64,000 bases of DNA from Paraburkholderia caffeinitolerans (GTDB lineage: Bacteria; Pseudomonadota; Gammaproteobacteria; Burkholderiales; Burkholderiaceae). Below, in pieces: positions 46,871 to 58,646 of this stretch (position 1 is its first letter; every line of letters starts with the position of its first letter). The stretch covers positions 33,148-97,147 of the forward strand of contig NZ_CADIKL010000030.1 in assembly GCF_902859945.1 (NCBI RefSeq), in the 5' to 3' direction. The translations under genes were made by a program, and so were the position numbers. Below the pieces are notes generated by a model that was given only the letters and a program-made list of their open reading frames with translations, was not told the origin of the DNA and ran no database searches.

Positions 46871-47560
46871 ATGCAGCCGACCGAACCGCGTGACACCGCT
46901 GTGGCGGCAAGCGCAGCAGCCGAATCTCCAGACACCGCGCCGCGGCGCGGCAGCCGTCCGAAGCCGGGCGAGCGCCGCGTGCACATTCTCCAGACGCTCG
47001 CGGCGATGCTCGAAACGCCGCGCGGAGAGAAGATCACCACCGCCGCGCTGGCCGCGCGCCTGAACGTCTCCGAGGCCGCGCTCTATCGCCATTTCGCGAG
47101 CAAGGCCCAGATGTTCGAAGGCCTCATCGACTTCATCGAGCAGACGCTGTTCCAGCTCATCAACCAGATCGTTGCGAAGGAGCCGAGCGGCGCGCTGCAG
47201 GCGCGCGCGATCGCCTTGATGCTGCTTCAGTTCTCGGCGAAGAACGCCGGCATGACGCGCGTGCTGACCTGCGAAGCGCTCGTGGGCGAGCATGAGCGCC
47301 TCGCCGAGCGCGTCAATCAGATGCTCGACCGCATCGAGGCCACGCTGCGCCAGTGCCTGCGCGTAAGCCTTGCTGAGCAGGTGCAAGCCGAAGGCGGCAC
47401 GGCCGACGGGCGCGTTTCGAAAACCGGTTACGATCCCGCTGTTCGCGCCAATCTCCTCGTCCGCTATGTCATCGGCAGCTGGCACCTTTACGCGCAAAGC
47501 GGCTTCAAGCGCTCCCCCAGCGAGCATGCCGACGAGCAGATTCGCGTGATTCTCCAATAG
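46871..47560 (+). CDS. slmA: Nucleoid occlusion factor SlmA
   Basis: The 229-residue TetR-like protein in E. coli binds chromosomal sites and blocks FtsZ assembly over the nucleoid. The helix-turn-helix lies at about residues 53-80 (TTAALAARLNVSEAALYRHFASK), preceded by the family RPKPGERRVHILQTLA segment. Length is slightly greater than in E. coli because of a 25-residue N-terminal tail. The ATG at 46871 has only a weak SD. Synteny with argB-HAD is usual in this group. Confidence 0.88.
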   Translation: MQPTEPRDTAVAASAAAESPDTAPRRGSRPKPGERRVHILQTLAAMLETPRGEKITTAALAARLNVSEAALYRHFASKAQMFEGLIDFIEQTLFQLINQIVAKEPSGALQARAIALMLLQFSAKNAGMTRVLTCEALVGEHERLAERVNQMLDRIEATLRQCLRVSLAEQVQAEGGTADGRVSKTGYDPAVRANLLVRYVIGSWHLYAQSGFKRSPSEHADEQIRVILQ

Positions 47561-47607
47561 CCAGGCTGAGCCCGCGAGGCGAGGTCTGGTCGACAAGGAA
47601 AACACGT

Positions 47608-48189
47608 ATGAACCGACCACTCCCTCCCGCAGCCTTGCCCATTCTTTCCAGCCTCTCCGCCCATTGGGGCTGGCTGCTCGCACGCGGCATCGCCGCCATC
47701 CTGTTCGGCGTGCTCGCCTACGCCTGGCCCGGCCTCACCGTGCTCACGCTCGCCCTCGTCTGGGGCGCCTACGCGATCGTCGACGGCGCCTTCGCGCTGA
47801 TCTATGGCGCGCGCGGCGGCGGCTCGCGGCGCTGGTCGTATGTCTTCGTCGGCGTGATCGGCGTGATCGCGGGGCTCGTGGCGTTCTTCTGGCCCGGCGA
47901 GACCGCAATCATTCTCGTGATGATCATCGGCTTCTGGGCGCTCGCGGTGGGCGTCTTCGAGATCGTCTACGCCATCCAGTACCGGCATGCGATCGCGCAT
48001 CCGTGGGCGGTCGGCCTCTCGGGACTGCTCTCGGTTGCACTGGGCTTTTTCGTCGTCATGCACCCGGGCGCGGGCGCGCTCTCGCTCATCTGGCTGATCG
48101 CCAGCTTTGCGATCCTTTACGGCATCTTGATGATCGTCGCGTCGCTCCAATTGCGGCGCTGGCACAACGCCCACTCGCGCGGCGTCTGA
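47608..48189 (+). CDS. HdeD family membrane protein
   Basis: The 193-residue protein has six membrane helices arranged as three DUF308 hairpins (ARGIAAILFGVLAYAWPG is the first and most typical). HdeD contributes to acid resistance at high cell density in E. coli; the mechanism is unknown. An AAGG lies just before the start. This is the second DUF308 protein in the window; the other (8312-9718) carries an extra soluble domain. Confidence 0.85.
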   Translation: MNRPLPPAALPILSSLSAHWGWLLARGIAAILFGVLAYAWPGLTVLTLALVWGAYAIVDGAFALIYGARGGGSRRWSYVFVGVIGVIAGLVAFFWPGETAIILVMIIGFWALAVGVFEIVYAIQYRHAIAHPWAVGLSGLLSVALGFFVVMHPGAGALSLIWLIASFAILYGILMIVASLQLRRWHNAHSRGV

Positions 48190-48275
48190 GCGCGTAAAGC
48201 ATGCGCGCGGGCGGGCCGCGGCGACTGCTGTGGTAGCGCCGGTTCGTCCGCGTCATTGCGCCAGACGTTTTCCGT

Positions 48276-48281
48276 TATACT
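48276..48281 (+). promoter_or_regulatory. -10-like element upstream of the metX leader
   Basis: TATACT at 48276-48281 would start transcription about 20 bases before the riboswitch. No good -35 is visible at 17 bases. Confidence 0.4.
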
Positions 48282-48302
48282 TTGCGTTCGTTGTGCATCA
48301 CC

Positions 48303-48393
48303 CACGCGCCGATTTGCTGACTCGATTGCGGGCGCGTGAACTTCAGGCATCGGCCTGAGGTTCGATATAAATGCGGCTAAAGAGGTCGTCAGC
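48303..48393 (+). promoter_or_regulatory. SAM-II-like riboswitch in the metX leader, with an inserted hairpin
   Basis: P1 is a perfect 8-bp stem, 48303-48310 with 48331-48338. Its 20-base loop starts GATTT and ends ATTGCG, like the L1 loop of SAM-II. The conserved 3' segment ATAAATGCGGCTAAAG lies at 48367-48382. GCTGAC in the loop (48316-48321) is perfectly complementary to GTCAGC (48388-48393), giving the expected pseudoknot. Between the two parts sits an extra hairpin with a 10-bp stem (48339-48348 with 48353-48362). Identification is by remembered consensus, not by a covariance search. Confidence 0.72.
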
Positions 48394-48456
48394 TGCGCCA
48401 CTCCTTTCGCACTTCGCGCTCGCCGACGCCGTTTAGCCGCCCAAAAACCCAGGCGG
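48373..48456 (+). promoter_or_regulatory. Predicted expression platform of the metX riboswitch
   Basis: GCGGCTAAA (48373-48381, part of the conserved core) is perfectly complementary over nine bases to TTTAGCCGC (48432-48440). The overlapping CCGCC (48437-48441) can instead pair with GGCGG (48452-48456), the SD of metX. Ligand binding would lock the core in the pseudoknot and free the second segment to hide the SD, so translation would be off. Confidence 0.6.
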
Positions 48457-48461
48457 AACGA

Positions 48462-49603
<1,142 letters not shown>

Positions 49604-49607
<4 letters not shown>

Positions 49608-50212
49608 ACCAGAGCGCATTTGACAGTCTTTCCGCCCGTCCCGACTTTCGCACCATCGCGCGCTGGGTCGAACCGCGCTCGACCGTGCTCGACCTCGGCT
49701 GCGGCGACGGCGCGCTGCTTTCGCTGCTCTGCGAAGAGCTCGAATGCACGGGCTACGGCATCGAGCTCAACGACGCGGGCGTGCTCGCCTCGGTGAGCAA
49801 CGGCATCAATGTGATTCAGCAGAATCTCGAGGACGGCCTGCGTCTGTTCGAAGATGCGAGCTTCGACTTCGCGATCCTCTCGCAAACCTTGCAGACCATT
49901 CACCAGACCGCCGCGATCCTGCGCGAGACGGCGCGCGTGGGCAAAGAGTGCATTGTCTCGTTCCCGAACTTCGGCTACTGGCCACACCGCCTTTCGGTGC
50001 TGAACGGGCGCATGCCGGTGTCGAAGTCGCTGCCTTACCAGTGGCACAACACGCCGAACGTGCGCGTGCTCACGGTGAAAGATTTCGAGGCGCTCGCGCC
50101 CGAAGTCGGCATCGAGATTCTCGACCGCGCCGTGCTGCACGGAGGCCAGCACGTTCGTTGGGGCGTGAACTGGCGTGGTAGTCTTGCGGTCTATCGCGTG
50201 AAGAAAGCGTGA
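49604..50212 (+). CDS. metW: Methionine biosynthesis protein MetW
   Basis: The 202-residue class I methyltransferase-fold protein has a SAM-binding motif VLDLGCGDGALL at about residues 28-39, and SFPNFGYW and RVLTVKDFE blocks typical of MetW. MetW is needed with MetX for full homoserine acyltransferase activity in several proteobacteria. The start overlaps the metX stop as ATGA, so the two are translationally coupled and share the leader control. Confidence 0.93.
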
Positions 50213-50328
50213 AGGCACAGTGACACCGGCAGCGGCGTCGCGCGTCCTTCACGGATCACAGACCTGGAAGCCACGCGGGTCACCGCGCCGCCGCCCTCCG
50301 TCGTTACTCCGCCGACACTCCGGACCAC

Positions 50329-51765
50329 ATGCAGAATCCGCCCCAAGAGGCCTCCTCCGAAACCTCCCGGACGTCCCCGACGTCATCCGTGCCCCACGAC
50401 CTGGACGCGCACGTTGATCACCCCGGCTGGCGCGCGTACCTGAACACGCACATGCTGATCTGCGTGTTTCTCGGCTTCACTTCGGGGTTGCCGCTGTTCA
50501 CGCTCGTCTATCTCGTGCAGGCGTGGCTGCGCTCCGAAGGCGTCAATCTGAAGGAAATCGGCCTTTTCGCGCTGATCCAGTTTCCCTATACGTGGAAGTT
50601 CGTCTGGGCGCCGCTCATGGACCGCTACGTGCCGCGTATGCCCGGCTGGCGTCCGGGGCGCAGGCGCGGCTGGATGCTCGTCACGCAGATTCTCGTAGCG
50701 GGCGCAATCGCCACGCTCGGCTTCGTCTCGCCGAAGGAGTCGATCTGGACCGTGGCCGCGCTCACGGCGCTCGTCGCGTTCTTCGGCGCGAGCCAGGACA
50801 TCGCCATCGATGCCTACCGGCGCGAGCTGCTCAAGGACACCGAACAGGGTCTCGGCAATGCGGTGCACGTGAACGCGTACAAGATCGCGGCGCTCGTGCC
50901 GGGCTCGCTCGCGCTGATTCTCTCCGATCATCTGCCTTGGAGCACCGTGTTCGTCGTGACGGCGGTGTTCATGATTCCCGGCATGCTCATGTCGCTCGTG
51001 GTGAGCGAGCCCGAAGTGCACGGCGCGCCGCCGAAGAATCTGCGCGAGGCGATCGTGCAGCCGTTCGCCGAATTCGTGCATCGCGACGGCTGGGCCGCTG
51101 CGCTCTTCGTGCTCGCATTCATCTTTCTGTACAAGCTCGGCGACACGATGGCCACGACGCTTTCGACGTCGTTCTTCCTCGATATCGGCTACTCGCGCAC
51201 CGAGATTGGCGTGATCGCCAAGATGACCGCGTTCGGCGCGAGTCTCGCGGGCGGCATCATCGGCGGCGTGGCGCTCGTGAAGATCGGCATCGGGCGCGGC
51301 CTGTGGATCTTCGGCTTCTTGCAGATGGTCTCGACGCTCGGCTTCGCCTGGCTCGCGCAGCTCGCCCCGGGCTCCCCCACGCTTGCGCTCATCTATGACG
51401 CCATCGTGTCGGTGAGCCATGGCGTCGCGCAACTCGCCAGCGCCGTCGGCCTGCATGCACAGCTCACGCTGGACCCGCGCGCCGCCGCGCTCGCGCTCGT
51501 CTACGGCCTCGAGACGTTCGCGACCGGCCTCACGCTCGCCGCGTTCACCGCGTATATCGCCAGCACCACCGATCCGCGCTATACCGCGACGCAATTCGCG
51601 CTGTTCACGAGCCTCGCCTCGGTGCCGCGCACGCTCGCGTCCGCGGCCAGCGGTTATGTGGTCGCGAAGATCGGCTGGTTCGATTATTTCATCGTCTGCA
51701 CGGTGCTCGCGGTACCGGGTATGCTGCTGCTCATTCGTATCGCCCCGTGGAGAATCCGGAAGTGA
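50329..51765 (+). CDS. ampG: Muropeptide permease AmpG
   Basis: The 478-residue MFS transporter has twelve or more membrane segments and a 50-residue hydrophilic N-terminus. AmpG imports anhydro-muropeptides released from peptidoglycan; this links wall recycling to beta-lactamase control. Signatures are GFTSGLPLFTLVYLVQAWLR, the FPYTWKFVWAPLMDRY loop and GASQDIAIDAYRREL. It is 116 bases downstream of metW. The M48 protease gene starts within its last codons. Confidence 0.9.
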   Translation: MQNPPQEASSETSRTSPTSSVPHDLDAHVDHPGWRAYLNTHMLICVFLGFTSGLPLFTLVYLVQAWLRSEGVNLKEIGLFALIQFPYTWKFVWAPLMDRYVPRMPGWRPGRRRGWMLVTQILVAGAIATLGFVSPKESIWTVAALTALVAFFGASQDIAIDAYRRELLKDTEQGLGNAVHVNAYKIAALVPGSLALILSDHLPWSTVFVVTAVFMIPGMLMSLVVSEPEVHGAPPKNLREAIVQPFAEFVHRDGWAAALFVLAFIFLYKLGDTMATTLSTSFFLDIGYSRTEIGVIAKMTAFGASLAGGIIGGVALVKIGIGRGLWIFGFLQMVSTLGFAWLAQLAPGSPTLALIYDAIVSVSHGVAQLASAVGLHAQLTLDPRAAALALVYGLETFATGLTLAAFTAYIASTTDPRYTATQFALFTSLASVPRTLASAASGYVVAKIGWFDYFIVCTVLAVPGMLLLIRIAPWRIRK

Positions 51766-52958
51766 AGTCCCGCCAGCATGCCGTGCCCGCCCGCCACCCG
51801 ACGCTTACCCGTCCGGGATGGCGCAGCACGCTCGCGCTGGCGCTCGCTGCAGCCATGCCCGCGTGGGGCGTCCTGCACGCGGGTCTTGCCGGCGCAGCCG
51901 AGGCTGCTGCCGCAACTTCGAGCGCAAATGGATCCGCGAGCACATCGGCGAGCGTCCCGGCCAATTCCTCCTCGACGCCCTCCGCACCCTCCACGCCGGC
52001 CGCGCTCGCGAGTGCAGCCGAGGCCATCGGCACGGCTGCGGCCGCTTCCGGCGCGAACGCGCAGCCCGCGCAGGCGCAGGCCGGCAGCGCCGCCCCGCCC
52101 GCCAACGCCGCATCCGGCGGCCCGAGCACCGGCCGCGTCGTACGTTTCGGCAACATCGCGGCGTTCCGCAATCTGATTCCGTCGCCGATGCTCGAGGCGC
52201 AGGCCGCCGCCGAGTACACCGAGATCGTGCGCGGCGCAGCGCATTCGAAACTGCTCTACCCCGACTCCGATCCGCACGTGCAGCGCGTGCGCCAGCTCGT
52301 CGACCGGCTCGCGCCCTACGCGCTCAAATGGAGCGATCGCGTGAAGAGCTGGAAGTGGGAAGTGGCGGTGATCCGCTCGCCGGACATCCGCATGTACTGC
52401 CTGCCGGGCGGCAAGATCGTGGTGTACGGCGGACTGCTCGACCGCGTGAAGCTCAACGACAACGAACTCGGCATGCTGCTCGGCCACGAGATCGCGCATG
52501 CGGTGCGCGAGCACGTGCGCGAGCGCCTGGGCGAGCAGCAGGCCGCGCAGATCGAAGCGGGCGTGGTACCGCAACTGTTCGGGCTCGCGGATCTCGGTAT
52601 GTTCCCGCTCGGCATCGGCTCGCGCCTCGTGGAGATGCACTACGGCCGCGACGACGAAACCGAAGCCGACGTGATCGGCAGCGACATCGCCGCACGCTCG
52701 GGCTTCGATCCGCGCGCGGCGCTCACGGTCTGGGACAAGCTCGCAACCGCCACGCGCGCCGACCGCGACCAGGGCTTCATCTACGTGCATCCGTACACAC
52801 CGGCGCGGCGCGCGGACATCGCCAAGCGTCTCGCCGACATGATGCCGCTCTACGCGAAGGCCATCGGCAAGCCGCTGGCCAGCTTGCCCGACTATCAGGG
52901 CATTCCGGTGCCGAAGCGCTCGAAGGTGTCGGCAGCCGCAGCTGCCGCGGTGCCTTGA
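51762..52958 (+). CDS. M48-family metalloprotease, exported
   Basis: This 398-residue zinc protease has the active site HEIAH at about residues 242-246 and the third ligand region ETEAD near 320, as in M48 (HtpX/LoiP/BepA) peptidases. A signal peptide or membrane anchor lies near residues 22-45. An Ala/Ser/Pro-rich stretch of about 80 residues precedes the catalytic domain. The GTG at 51762 overlaps the ampG stop (GTGA) and has GGAGA upstream; GTG 51747 is an alternative. It may act in outer-membrane protein quality control, by family analogy. Confidence 0.85.
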   Translation: MKSRQHAVPARHPTLTRPGWRSTLALALAAAMPAWGVLHAGLAGAAEAAAATSSANGSASTSASVPANSSSTPSAPSTPAALASAAEAIGTAAAASGANAQPAQAQAGSAAPPANAASGGPSTGRVVRFGNIAAFRNLIPSPMLEAQAAAEYTEIVRGAAHSKLLYPDSDPHVQRVRQLVDRLAPYALKWSDRVKSWKWEVAVIRSPDIRMYCLPGGKIVVYGGLLDRVKLNDNELGMLLGHEIAHAVREHVRERLGEQQAAQIEAGVVPQLFGLADLGMFPLGIGSRLVEMHYGRDDETEADVIGSDIAARSGFDPRAALTVWDKLATATRADRDQGFIYVHPYTPARRADIAKRLADMMPLYAKAIGKPLASLPDYQGIPVPKRSKVSAAAAAAVP

Positions 52959-53024
52959 GGGCGCATCAAGCGCCCCGACAAGCGGCCTGAAACGAGCTGA
53001 AGGCCCCCGCCGCGCGACGCGCGC

Positions 53025-53807
53025 TCAGCGCTTCTTGATCTTGTAGTCGTAATCGACGGTCAGCGGCGCATGGTCGCTGAACTTGATGTCCTTGAAGACG
53101 GAAGTGTGCTTCGCCGTCGCCGCGATGCCCGGCGTTGCAATCTCATAATCGATACGCCACCCCACGTTCTTCGCGTAGGCCTGGCCACGGTTGCTCCACC
53201 ACGTGTACTGCTCGGGGCGCGGATCGAGCGTGCGGAACACGTCCACGTAGCCAACGTCGTCGAAGAGCTTCGTGAGCCACGCGCGCTCTTCGGGCAGGCA
53301 ACCCGAGTTCTTCTGGTTGCCCTTCCAGTTCTTGATGTCGATTTCCTTGTGGACGATATTGACGTCGCCGCACAGGATCACTTCGCGCTCGCGCTTGAGG
53401 GCTTCGAGATGCGGCAGGAACGCATCCATGAAGCGATATTTCGCCTGCTGGCGTTCATCGCCGCTCGAACCCGACGGCACGTACACCGAAATCACCGAGA
53501 GCTTGCCAAAGCGCGTCTCGACGTAACGGCCTTCCGCGTCGAACTCGTCGTTGCCGAAGCCGATGATTACGTCGTCGGGTTCGTGGCGCGTGTAGACGCC
53601 CGCGCCGCTATAGCCCTTCTTCACGGCGTGCTGGAAATAGCCCTTGAAATCGTGCGGCGCCATGAATTCGGGCGTCATATCGTCCTGCGAGCACTTGATT
53701 TCCTGCACGCAGAGCACGTCGGCATTCTGCTCGCCGAACCATTCGAAGAAACCCTTCTTCGCCGCGGAGCGGATGCCATTGAGGTTCGCGGTGATCACAC
53801 GCAGCAT
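53025..53807 (-). CDS. xthA: Exodeoxyribonuclease III
   Basis: The 260-residue AP endonuclease/3'-5' exonuclease of base-excision repair. Family motifs in order: ITANLNGIRSAAKKGF, LCVQEIK (metal-binding Glu), GAGVYTRHEPDDVI, CGDVNIVHKEID, and SDHAPLTVDY with the catalytic Asp-His. The length is that of the ExoA/Xth family. It converges on the M48 gene and lies 61 bases downstream of ppk2 on the same strand. Confidence 0.94.
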   Translation of the reverse strand: MLRVITANLNGIRSAAKKGFFEWFGEQNADVLCVQEIKCSQDDMTPEFMAPHDFKGYFQHAVKKGYSGAGVYTRHEPDDVIIGFGNDEFDAEGRYVETRFGKLSVISVYVPSGSSGDERQQAKYRFMDAFLPHLEALKREREVILCGDVNIVHKEIDIKNWKGNQKNSGCLPEERAWLTKLFDDVGYVDVFRTLDPRPEQYTWWSNRGQAYAKNVGWRIDYEIATPGIAATAKHTSVFKDIKFSDHAPLTVDYDYKIKKR

Positions 53808-53868
53808 GTCTTTAGTCCTTTTGATTTGCGCGGGTTGGGGGGGAGCGCATCGAGGCCGCTCTGGAGCA

Positions 53869-54705
53869 TTACTCGACCGTCACGCCCTTGAGTTCGGGCT
53901 TGGCGGGTGGAAATTCGAGTTTCAATCCGTCCATCAAACGCAGCAGCAACTCGGCCACCATCACATTGCGATGCGTTTTCGAATCGGCGGGAATCACGTA
54001 CCAGGGCGCAATCTCAGTCGACGTGGCCGCGAGCGCATCGCGATACGCCGCCTGGTAGGCGTCCCACTGCTTGCGCGCCTCGATATCGGAGAGATCGAAT
54101 TTCCAGTGCTTGGTGGGATCGTCGATACGCGCCTGGATGCGGCTGCGCTGCTCGTCTTTCGAAATGTGCAGCCAGCACTTGATGATGGTCGTGCCGTTCT
54201 CCACGAGCATGGTCTCGAAATCGCGGATCTGCCGGTAGCGGCGCTCGCACGCTTGCGGGTCGATCTGGCCGGTCACGCGCGGCACGAGCACGTCTTCGTA
54301 GTGGCTGCGATTGAAGACGGCCAGTTCGCCGGCGGCGGGCACCTGCATATGCACGCGCCAGAGGAAGTCGTGCGCCGACTCGATAGGCGTCGGCGCGCGA
54401 AACGGCACGATGCGCAGGCCGAGCGGGTCGACCTCGCGGAATACGCCTCGCACGGTGCCGTCCTTGCCGCTCGTGTCCATGCCCTGGAGCACGAGCAGCA
54501 CACGATGGTGACGCTGCGCATGCAGGCGCTCCTGCTGCTCGTCGAGCCTCGCGCCGATTTCCGCGAGGCGCGCGCGGTCGCCGTCCTTGCTGCCGGTCGA
54601 AAACGGCTTCGCGGCCGGGTCGATCGCCTCGGGCGCGAACTTCTCCGCTTTCTTGTCGCCGAAATACGGCACGCGGTAATCGTCGAGACTCGGTGACTTA
54701 GCCAT
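53869..54705 (-). CDS. ppk2: Polyphosphate kinase 2 family protein
   Basis: The 278-residue PPK2 enzyme transfers phosphate between polyphosphate and nucleotides. Walker A QGMDTSGKDG, the lid segment RAPTPIESAHDFLWR and Walker B NRSHYEDVLVPRV are present; only one PPK2 domain, so class I or III. The ATG at 54705 follows AGGAGG with suitable spacing; the GTG at 54714 is too close to that SD. It may buffer nucleotide pools under stress. Confidence 0.9.
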   Translation of the reverse strand: MAKSPSLDDYRVPYFGDKKAEKFAPEAIDPAAKPFSTGSKDGDRARLAEIGARLDEQQERLHAQRHHRVLLVLQGMDTSGKDGTVRGVFREVDPLGLRIVPFRAPTPIESAHDFLWRVHMQVPAAGELAVFNRSHYEDVLVPRVTGQIDPQACERRYRQIRDFETMLVENGTTIIKCWLHISKDEQRSRIQARIDDPTKHWKFDLSDIEARKQWDAYQAAYRDALAATSTEIAPWYVIPADSKTHRNVMVAELLLRLMDGLKLEFPPAKPELKGVTVE

Positions 54706-54819
54706 GCGCTGCACTCCTCCTGGTTACTGGTCCCTGAAACGGCAAGGCGGCACCGCACGCCATGCGCGCGACGCCGCCCCACGACGACTTGCGTCAATCC
54801 GAACGCCAGCCCGGCTCGA

Positions 54820-56295
54820 TCAGCCCAGCTTCTTCTTCAGCAGTTCGTTGACTTGCTGCGGGTTAGCCTTGCCCTTGGTGGCCTTCATTGCCTGGCCGAT
54901 CAGCGCGTTGAACGCCTTTTCCTTGCCGGCGCGGAATTCCTCGACCGACTTCGGGTTCGCCGCGAGCACCTCGTCGATGATCGCTTCGAGCGCGCCCGTG
55001 TCTGAAATCTGCTTGAGGCCCTTCGCTTCGATGATGCGATCCACCGCGCCTTCGTCGGTCGCCTTCTCATCCCACATCGCCTGGAAAATTTCCTTGGCGA
55101 TCTTGTTCGAGATCGTGCCGTCGGCGATGCGTGCGAGCAGCACGGCAAACTGCGTGGCCGAGACCGGCGATGCGGCGATGTCGAGGCCTTCGCGGTTCAG
55201 TTGCGACGAGACTTCGCCCATCAGCCAGTTTGCGGCGGCCTTGGCTTGCGCCGCGCCAGCCTTCGCCACGACCGCTTCGAAGTACGCCGCCATCGCCTTC
55301 GTCGACGTGAGCACGTTCGCGTCGTACGGCGTCACGCCGTACTGCTCGATGAAGCGCGTTTGCATCGTCGCGGGCAGCTCGGGCATCTCGCCTTTCACGC
55401 GCTCGACCCACGCCGCGTCGATCACGAGCGGCATGAGGTCGGGGTCGGGGAAATAGCGGTAATCGTGCGCGTCTTCCTTGCTGCGCATCGAGCGCGTCTC
55501 GCGCTTGTCCGGGTCGTAAAGGCGCGTTTCCTGCACCACCGTGCCGCCGTCTTCGATCAGCTCGATCTGGCGGCGCACTTCGTACTGGATCGCTTCTTCG
55601 AGAAAGCGGAACGAGTTCAGGTTCTTGATCTCGGCGCGCGTGCCGAATTCCTTCTGGCCGACCGGACGCACCGAAACGTTCGCGTCGCAGCGGAACGAGC
55701 CTTCCTGCATGTTGCCGTCGCAAATGCCGAGCCACACGACGAGCGTGTGCAGCGACTTCGCATACGCCACCGCTTCGGCGGCGCTGCGCATTTCAGGTTC
55801 GGTGACAATTTCGAGCAGCGGCGTGCCGGCGCGATTCAGGTCGATGCCCGTCATGCCGGCGAAGTCTTCGTGCAGCGACTTGCCCGCGTCTTCTTCGAGG
55901 TGCGCGCGCGTGAGATTGATGGTCTTCTCATACGCTTCCTTGCCGGCCTTTTCATTGGCGGGCACCTGGATCGTGATCTGACCGCCCTGCACGACCGGAA
56001 TCTCGTACTGGCTGATCTGATAGCCCTTCGGCAGATCCGGGTAGAAGTAGTTCTTGCGCGCGAAGATGCTGCGCGACGCGATCGTCGAGCCAATCGCGAG
56101 GCCGAAGCGGATCGCGCGCTCGACGGCGCCGCGGTTCATCACCGGCAGCACGCCCGGCAGCGCGAGATCGACGGGGCAGGCCTGCGTATTGGGCGCGGCG
56201 CCGAACTGCGTCGATGCGCCAGAGAAGATCTTCGACGCCGTCGACAATTGCGCGTGCGTCTCGAGACCGATAACGACTTCCCACTGAGTTGCCAT
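54820..56295 (-). CDS. gatB: Aspartyl/glutamyl-tRNA amidotransferase subunit B
   Basis: This 491-residue kinase/tRNA-binding subunit of GatCAB converts misacylated Glu-tRNA(Gln) and Asp-tRNA(Asn). The N-terminal cradle starts EVVIGLETHAQLSTASKIFSG and has NYFYPDLPKGYQISQY; the tail domain (about residues 400-491) is the GatB/Yqey helical domain. Only two bases separate it from gatA, so it is the last gene of a gatC-gatA-gatB unit. Confidence 0.96.
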   Translation of the reverse strand: MATQWEVVIGLETHAQLSTASKIFSGASTQFGAAPNTQACPVDLALPGVLPVMNRGAVERAIRFGLAIGSTIASRSIFARKNYFYPDLPKGYQISQYEIPVVQGGQITIQVPANEKAGKEAYEKTINLTRAHLEEDAGKSLHEDFAGMTGIDLNRAGTPLLEIVTEPEMRSAAEAVAYAKSLHTLVVWLGICDGNMQEGSFRCDANVSVRPVGQKEFGTRAEIKNLNSFRFLEEAIQYEVRRQIELIEDGGTVVQETRLYDPDKRETRSMRSKEDAHDYRYFPDPDLMPLVIDAAWVERVKGEMPELPATMQTRFIEQYGVTPYDANVLTSTKAMAAYFEAVVAKAGAAQAKAAANWLMGEVSSQLNREGLDIAASPVSATQFAVLLARIADGTISNKIAKEIFQAMWDEKATDEGAVDRIIEAKGLKQISDTGALEAIIDEVLAANPKSVEEFRAGKEKAFNALIGQAMKATKGKANPQQVNELLKKKLG

Positions 56296-56297
56296 GT

Positions 56298-57800
<1,503 letters not shown>

Positions 57801-57965
57801 TGCGTGATTCCTGGAAGAACGTAACGGCGCGTCCACAACGTTTCGCGCCGCCGGGAGCGCCTCGCACGCGAGTGCGGGCTGCGCCGGATTCGGGTTTCCG
57901 TATTCGTGAAGTTAAGGTTATCTAACTCGAACTTCATCGAAAATGACGGGAAATGAGCGCGTTGT

Positions 57966-58265
57966 TTACTCAATCACGCGCGGCACGAGGTAAAGTCCGT
58001 CCTGTACCGCGGGCGCGGGACGCTGAAAGGCGTCGCGGTCCACGGTTTCGGTTACCGCGTCCTCGCGCAGCCGCAGCGCGACGTCTTCGATCTGCTCGAT
58101 CGGATGCGCGAGCGGCGCGATGCCCGTGGTGTCCACGGCCTGCATCTGCTCGACGAGCCCGAAGAAGTTATTCAGGCGCTCGAGCGTATTGCCGGCCTCG
58201 GCTTCGGCCAGTTCGAGGCGCGCAAGATGCGCGATGCGCTTCACATCGGTCAGGGTCAGGGCCAT
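57966..58265 (-). CDS. gatC: Aspartyl/glutamyl-tRNA amidotransferase subunit C
   Basis: The 99-residue GatC belt protein, starting MALTLTDVKRIAHLARLELAE and containing the proline loop around TTGIAPLAHP, then VPRVIE at the C-terminus as expected. It stabilises GatA and GatB. It is divergent from mreB. Confidence 0.95.
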   Translation of the reverse strand: MALTLTDVKRIAHLARLELAEAEAGNTLERLNNFFGLVEQMQAVDTTGIAPLAHPIEQIEDVALRLREDAVTETVDRDAFQRPAPAVQDGLYLVPRVIE

Positions 58266-58646
58266 GCGGTCACCGGAAAAAAAGAGGCTGAGGTAGCGCG
58301 GAAAAATCAGTGCTGCAACAGCGGTTTATCGCCCCGGATCCGGGGGTAGAGAAAAGCTTCGACGAAGTCAAAAACTGCCCGTCGGATCCTGCAAAACAGG
58401 CAAAATTATAAGGTATCATTACGCGTTCGACTCAAACCCGGACCGCCTTGCGCCCGCCTTTCAACCCTGATCGCTACAACGAGCGCTCAGGCGGCGCCCA
58501 GCGTGGCCAACTCCGGTGAAACCATTCCCGCAGTTTCAGGCTCCTCGCGGCGGCGCTTTCCGCCCGTCCTGAGGCTGTTATTTTTCCGCTGCCGCCCCGT
58601 GACCCGCTCGTCCCAAGGTCGGCCACAAGCGAGACAGGATTTTTGA
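58266..58646. other. Divergent promoter region gatC/mreB
   Basis: On the minus strand a perfect TATAAT at 58405-58410 with TTGAGT 19 bases upstream (58430-58435) is a gatC promoter candidate. On the plus strand TATCAT at 58414-58419 could serve mreB. A 14-base palindrome CCCCGGATCCGGGG lies at 58332-58345. No gene is supported. Confidence 0.5.
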